Assembly: GCA_934130005.1 (NCBI GenBank)
Contig: CAKOXD010000010.1
Location: forward strand, 1 to 42,319
DNA from: an uncultured Bacilli bacterium
Lineage (GTDB): Bacteria > Bacillota_I > Bacilli_A > RF39 > UBA660
Length of the DNA: 42,319 bases
Direction of reading: 5' to 3'
Part shown: piece after piece, positions 40,584 to 42,319 of the stretch
Layout of the letters: each line of letters opens with the position of its first letter
Position numbering within the stretch: position 1 is the first letter of the stretch
Program-made: the position numbers and the translations under genes
The notes under the pieces: generated by a model
The model's input: the letters and a program-made list of their open reading frames with translations, nothing else
Database searches by the model: none
What the model was told of the DNA's origin: nothing

Positions 40584-40796
40584 ATGACTATTGAAAAAAT
40601 AAAGCAAGATTTAAATAATCACATAGGTAGTAATGCTATTATAAAATGTAATTTAGGTAGAAATAAATTTGAGGAATATGATGTAACTATAAAAGAACTA
40701 TACAAACATGTATTTATAGTAAAACTCAACAATAATGAATTAAAGTCTTTCTCCTATTCAGATGTTATAACAAAAACTATTAAAATTGACTATTAA
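40584..40796 (+). CDS. veg: Veg protein
   Basis: 70 residues beginning TIEKIKQDLNNHIGSNAIIKCNLGRNKFEE, with YSDVITKTIKI near the end: the Veg family, a small beta-barrel-like protein. In Bacillus subtilis Veg stimulates biofilm matrix formation by affecting the SinR regulator; no sinR was seen here. The start is ATG 40584, with GGGGG seven bases before it; an upstream ATG at 40557 lies inside yabG. It is 10 bases after yabG. Confidence 0.9.
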   Translation: MTIEKIKQDLNNHIGSNAIIKCNLGRNKFEEYDVTIKELYKHVFIVKLNNNELKSFSYSDVITKTIKIDY

Positions 40797-40799
40797 ATA

Positions 40800-40828
40800 T
40801 TGATTTTATTATAAATATAGGTTAAAAT
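40800..40828 (+). promoter_or_regulatory. Promoter of spoVG
   Basis: -35 TTGATT (40800-40805), 17-base spacer, -10 TAAAAT (40823-40828). It does not look like the sigma-H promoter of Bacillus spoVG. The ribosome site GGAGGGAG is unusually strong for this genome. Confidence 0.55.
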
Positions 40829-40859
40829 AAGATTGTAGACAGTACTGGAGGGAGAAATT

Positions 40860-41123
40860 ATGAAAATAACAAGTGTAAATGTTCGCATTACTGAAAAAGA
40901 AGATTCAAGAATGAAAGGAATTGCTTCAATTTTATTAGATGATTGTTTTGCAATTCATGATATTAGAATTATTGAAGGAGATAAAGGATTATTTATAGCT
41001 ATGCCAAGTCGTAAAACAGCTAATGGTGAATATCGTGATATAGCTCATCCTATTACACCAGAATGTAGAAAAATGTTTGAAGATGCTGTACTTGAAGCAT
41101 ATAAAAAAGAATTAAACGCATAA
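40860..41123 (+). CDS. spoVG: SpoVG regulatory RNA/DNA-binding protein
   Basis: 87 residues. Signature: ITSVNVRITEKEDSRMKGIASILLDDCFAIHDIRII, then GLFIAMPSRKT and RDIAHPI. SpoVG is a small nucleic-acid-binding regulator of spore cortex formation, septation and virulence-type genes in Firmicutes. The C-terminal helix is short. It stands just after veg, as in Bacillus but without the genes between. Strong ribosome site and strong terminator suggest high expression. Confidence 0.97.
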   Translation: MKITSVNVRITEKEDSRMKGIASILLDDCFAIHDIRIIEGDKGLFIAMPSRKTANGEYRDIAHPITPECRKMFEDAVLEAYKKELNA

Positions 41124-41134
41124 GCGTTTTTTTT
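41114..41134 (+). terminator. Intrinsic terminator of spoVG
   Basis: 6-base stem AAACGC/GCGTTT with loop ATAA that contains the start of the stop codon (41121-41123), then eight T. Confidence 0.9.
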
Positions 41135-41162
41135 GTATATATATATTTTTTTTGCATACAAT
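41133..41162 (+). promoter_or_regulatory. Promoter of yabP-yabQ
   Basis: -35 TTGTAT (41133-41138), 18-base spacer, -10 TACAAT (41157-41162), 15 bases before the ATG. Confidence 0.45.
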
Positions 41163-41177
41163 TTACTAGGTGATAAA

Positions 41178-41465
41178 ATGGACAAGGATATTATAAATGT
41201 AGGTAATCATAATATTACAATTAATGAAAGAAAAAATATTGTTATAACAGGTGTAAAAAAAATAGATAGTTTTGATGATGAAGAATTTTTACTTGAAACT
41301 AATATGGGATATATTGTAATAAAAGGTAATGAACTTGAAATAGTAAAATTAGATACTTATCAAGGAAATGTATCTATTAAAGGTAGAATCAATAGTTTAA
41401 GTTATATGGAAAATACTAATAAAAAAGATAAAGAAGATTCCTTTATAGGTAAATTGTTTAAATGA
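41178..41465 (+). CDS. yabP: Sporulation protein YabP
   Basis: 95 residues. YabP/YqfC family: VGNHNITINERKNIVITGVKKIDSFDDEEFLLETNMGYIVIKG and later VSIKGRINSLSY. Needed for spore cortex formation in Bacillus subtilis. The start is ATG 41178, with AGGTGAT just before it. Its stop overlaps the start of yabQ (ATGA), so they are translationally coupled, as in Bacillus. The S4-domain gene yabO/rqcP, which usually precedes yabP, is absent here. Confidence 0.93.
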   Translation: MDKDIINVGNHNITINERKNIVITGVKKIDSFDDEEFLLETNMGYIVIKGNELEIVKLDTYQGNVSIKGRINSLSYMENTNKKDKEDSFIGKLFK

Positions 41466-41758
41466 CATTAAAGTTACAGATAATTTCTTTACTTGTTTCT
41501 TTTATATTTGGAATATTTTTTTCGTTTTTATTAAATATAAATTATAAAATTATATATAATGAAAAAAAAATAAAAAAAATTATAGGAACCTTTTTATTTG
41601 TAATTTTTAATTCTTTATTTTATTTTTATATACTTTTAAAAATAAATAATGGTATTGTACATATATATTGTATTTTTTCTATTATATTAGGATATATATT
41701 AGAAAATTTTGTCATTGATAAAAAAATAAAGAAGATTGCATATAAACTTAAAAGATGA
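41462..41758 (+). CDS. yabQ: Sporulation protein YabQ
   Basis: 98 residues with three to four membrane helices (about 5-25, 38-57, 63-82); YabQ-like by size, helix pattern and by the yabP-yabQ-divIC order. It is shorter than Bacillus YabQ (about 210) and lacks its C-terminal extension. In Bacillus it is a membrane protein of the forespore outer membrane needed for cortex assembly. Coupled to yabP by a four-base overlap. Confidence 0.78.
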   Translation: MTLKLQIISLLVSFIFGIFFSFLLNINYKIIYNEKKIKKIIGTFLFVIFNSLFYFYILLKINNGIVHIYCIFSIILGYILENFVIDKKIKKIAYKLKR

Positions 41759-41764
41759 TATAAT
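41756..41764 (+). promoter_or_regulatory. Extended -10 promoter of divIC
   Basis: TGATATAAT. The TGA that ends yabQ forms the TG extension, so stop codon and promoter are the same bases. 22 bases before the divIC ATG. Confidence 0.7.
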
Positions 41765-41786
41765 CACTTTAATAGTAGGTGATTAT

Positions 41787-42239
41787 ATGGCTAAAACTAA
41801 AAAAATAAGTAAAACTTCAAAAAGAAGATTAGCTCTTTTTGGAACTTTATCAATTATTATAATATTTTATTTTATATTTAGTTCTGGATATTATATTTAT
41901 AAAATATATTCTTTAAAACAAGAAGAAAAACAATTATCTAATAAATTATATAAATTAGAAAAAGAAGAAAAAGATTTATCAACAAATATGGAAAAATTAA
42001 AAGATCCAGATTATTTAGCTAAATATGCTAGAGAAGCCTATAGTTATTCAAAAGATGATGAAATAATAATTCAAAAATATGAAGATAATAAAGCAGAAAA
42101 AAAAGATAAAAAGTTTAGTTTTAGTAAAAATGATATAATTATAACTAGTTTATGTATAACAGTTTTACTAATAATAATTATTTACATAATTATAAAAAAT
42201 AAAAATAGTAAGAAAAAGAAAAAAAAGAAAAAAAGATAA
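41787..42239 (+). CDS. divIC: Septum formation initiator family protein (DivIC/FtsB-like), with an extra C-terminal membrane helix
   Basis: 150 residues. After a basic cytosolic start (AKTKKISKTSKRR) comes a membrane helix (about 17-36), a coiled coil (about 40-70, KQEEKQLSNKLYKLEKEEKDL) and the FtsB/DivIC-type LKDPDYLAKYAREAYSY. This is the cell division protein that pairs with FtsL. Unusual: a second hydrophobic helix at about 117-136 (IIITSLCITVLLIIIIYIII) and a poly-Lys tail, which would return the C-terminus to the cytoplasm; usual DivIC ends outside after the coiled coil. Start ATG 41787 with AGGTGAT; the frame is open upstream but begins inside yabQ. Confidence 0.85.
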   Translation: MAKTKKISKTSKRRLALFGTLSIIIIFYFIFSSGYYIYKIYSLKQEEKQLSNKLYKLEKEEKDLSTNMEKLKDPDYLAKYAREAYSYSKDDEIIIQKYEDNKAEKKDKKFSFSKNDIIITSLCITVLLIIIIYIIIKNKNSKKKKKKKKR

Positions 42240-42319
42240 TTTGATTATAATACCTTTAAAGTTCACACTAAATAAAAAGAAACATGTAAATGTGGTAAAA
42301 TTTATTTAGAAAGAACTTT
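42240..42319. other. Window end, no gene supported
   Basis: 80 A/T-rich bases after divIC. A TATAAT at 42246-42251 could be a -10 for a gene beyond the window. No terminator hairpin or start codon with a ribosome site was found. Confidence 0.4.

Noticed and set aside
1..42319. Mycoplasma-type genetic code (TGA as Trp)
   Set aside because: TGA acts as stop in several clear genes (rdd-lysS and yabP-yabQ overlaps, yabQ, cse60), and Trp is encoded by TGG.

Overview
The window looks like a piece of a very AT-rich Bacillota chromosome. It most resembles an uncultured, Bacilli-related gut lineage of the RF39/Erysipelotrichia-Mollicutes-like type. This rests on extreme A/T codon use, TGA used as a stop (for example the ATGA overlaps at 7493-7496 and 41462-41465), Gram-positive wall and sortase genes, and endospore genes (gerQ, yabG, cse60, spoVG, yabP, yabQ). 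Taxonomy below that level is inference. No prophage, insertion sequence, CRISPR array or rRNA was seen.

Layout. 1-1990 is the N-terminal part of a large prepilin-like GLUG-repeat protein that runs off the left edge. 2048-4187 carries nrnA and one acetate kinase. 4263-9062 is a housekeeping operon read leftward from a promoter near 9.1 kb: dus, RDD membrane protein, lysS, histidine phosphatase, second acetate kinase. 9141-11618 is a second prepilin-like surface protein with Ig-like, DUF4214 and Cys-rich parts. 11675-15316 is topB, sir2 and a pseudouridine synthase. 15342-17747 holds a transglutaminase-like protein with an unusually long structured leader, tRNA-Arg(CCU) and an HD protein. 17829-20776 is a three-gene membrane glycosylation cassette (DUF6020-like, GT2, GtrA). 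20873-25103 has a rhomboid protease, TspO, lspA-rluD, and a GNAT plus membrane protein pair. 25174-28257 encodes a surface protein with eight Big_2 domains and a metallo-beta-lactamase domain. 28328-31863 is a wall-precursor operon (hydrolase, membrane MurF-like, Ddl). 31951-34587 is a divergent pair: an NPKTG-anchored surface protein and a class B sortase with a large cytosolic extension. 34604-38699 has yneF, parC, a small unknown gene, cse60 and pduL. 38769-42239 switches strand and holds gerQ, lemA, yabG-veg-spoVG and yabP-yabQ-divIC, an order reminiscent of the origin-proximal region of Bacillus.

How it works together. PduL plus two acetate kinases can turn acyl-CoA into acyl phosphate and then acetate plus ATP, typical of a fermenter. 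Much of the rest concerns the cell surface: sortase and substrate, prepilin-like giants, an Ig-domain hydrolase, glycosylation, and late peptidoglycan precursor synthesis. The right end is sporulation and division.

Expression signals are compact. Many genes have an extended -10 (TGnTATAAT) only about 15-25 bases before the start codon, followed by an AGGTGAT-type Shine-Dalgarno. Most terminators are tiny hairpins that contain or touch the stop codon. Several apparent upstream starts (GTG inside GGTGAT, or TTG) are therefore moved downstream here.

Most notable: the sortase N-terminal domain, the two prepilin-like surface proteins, the Big_2/metallo-beta-lactamase protein, the membrane MurF, and the structured leader near 17.0 kb.
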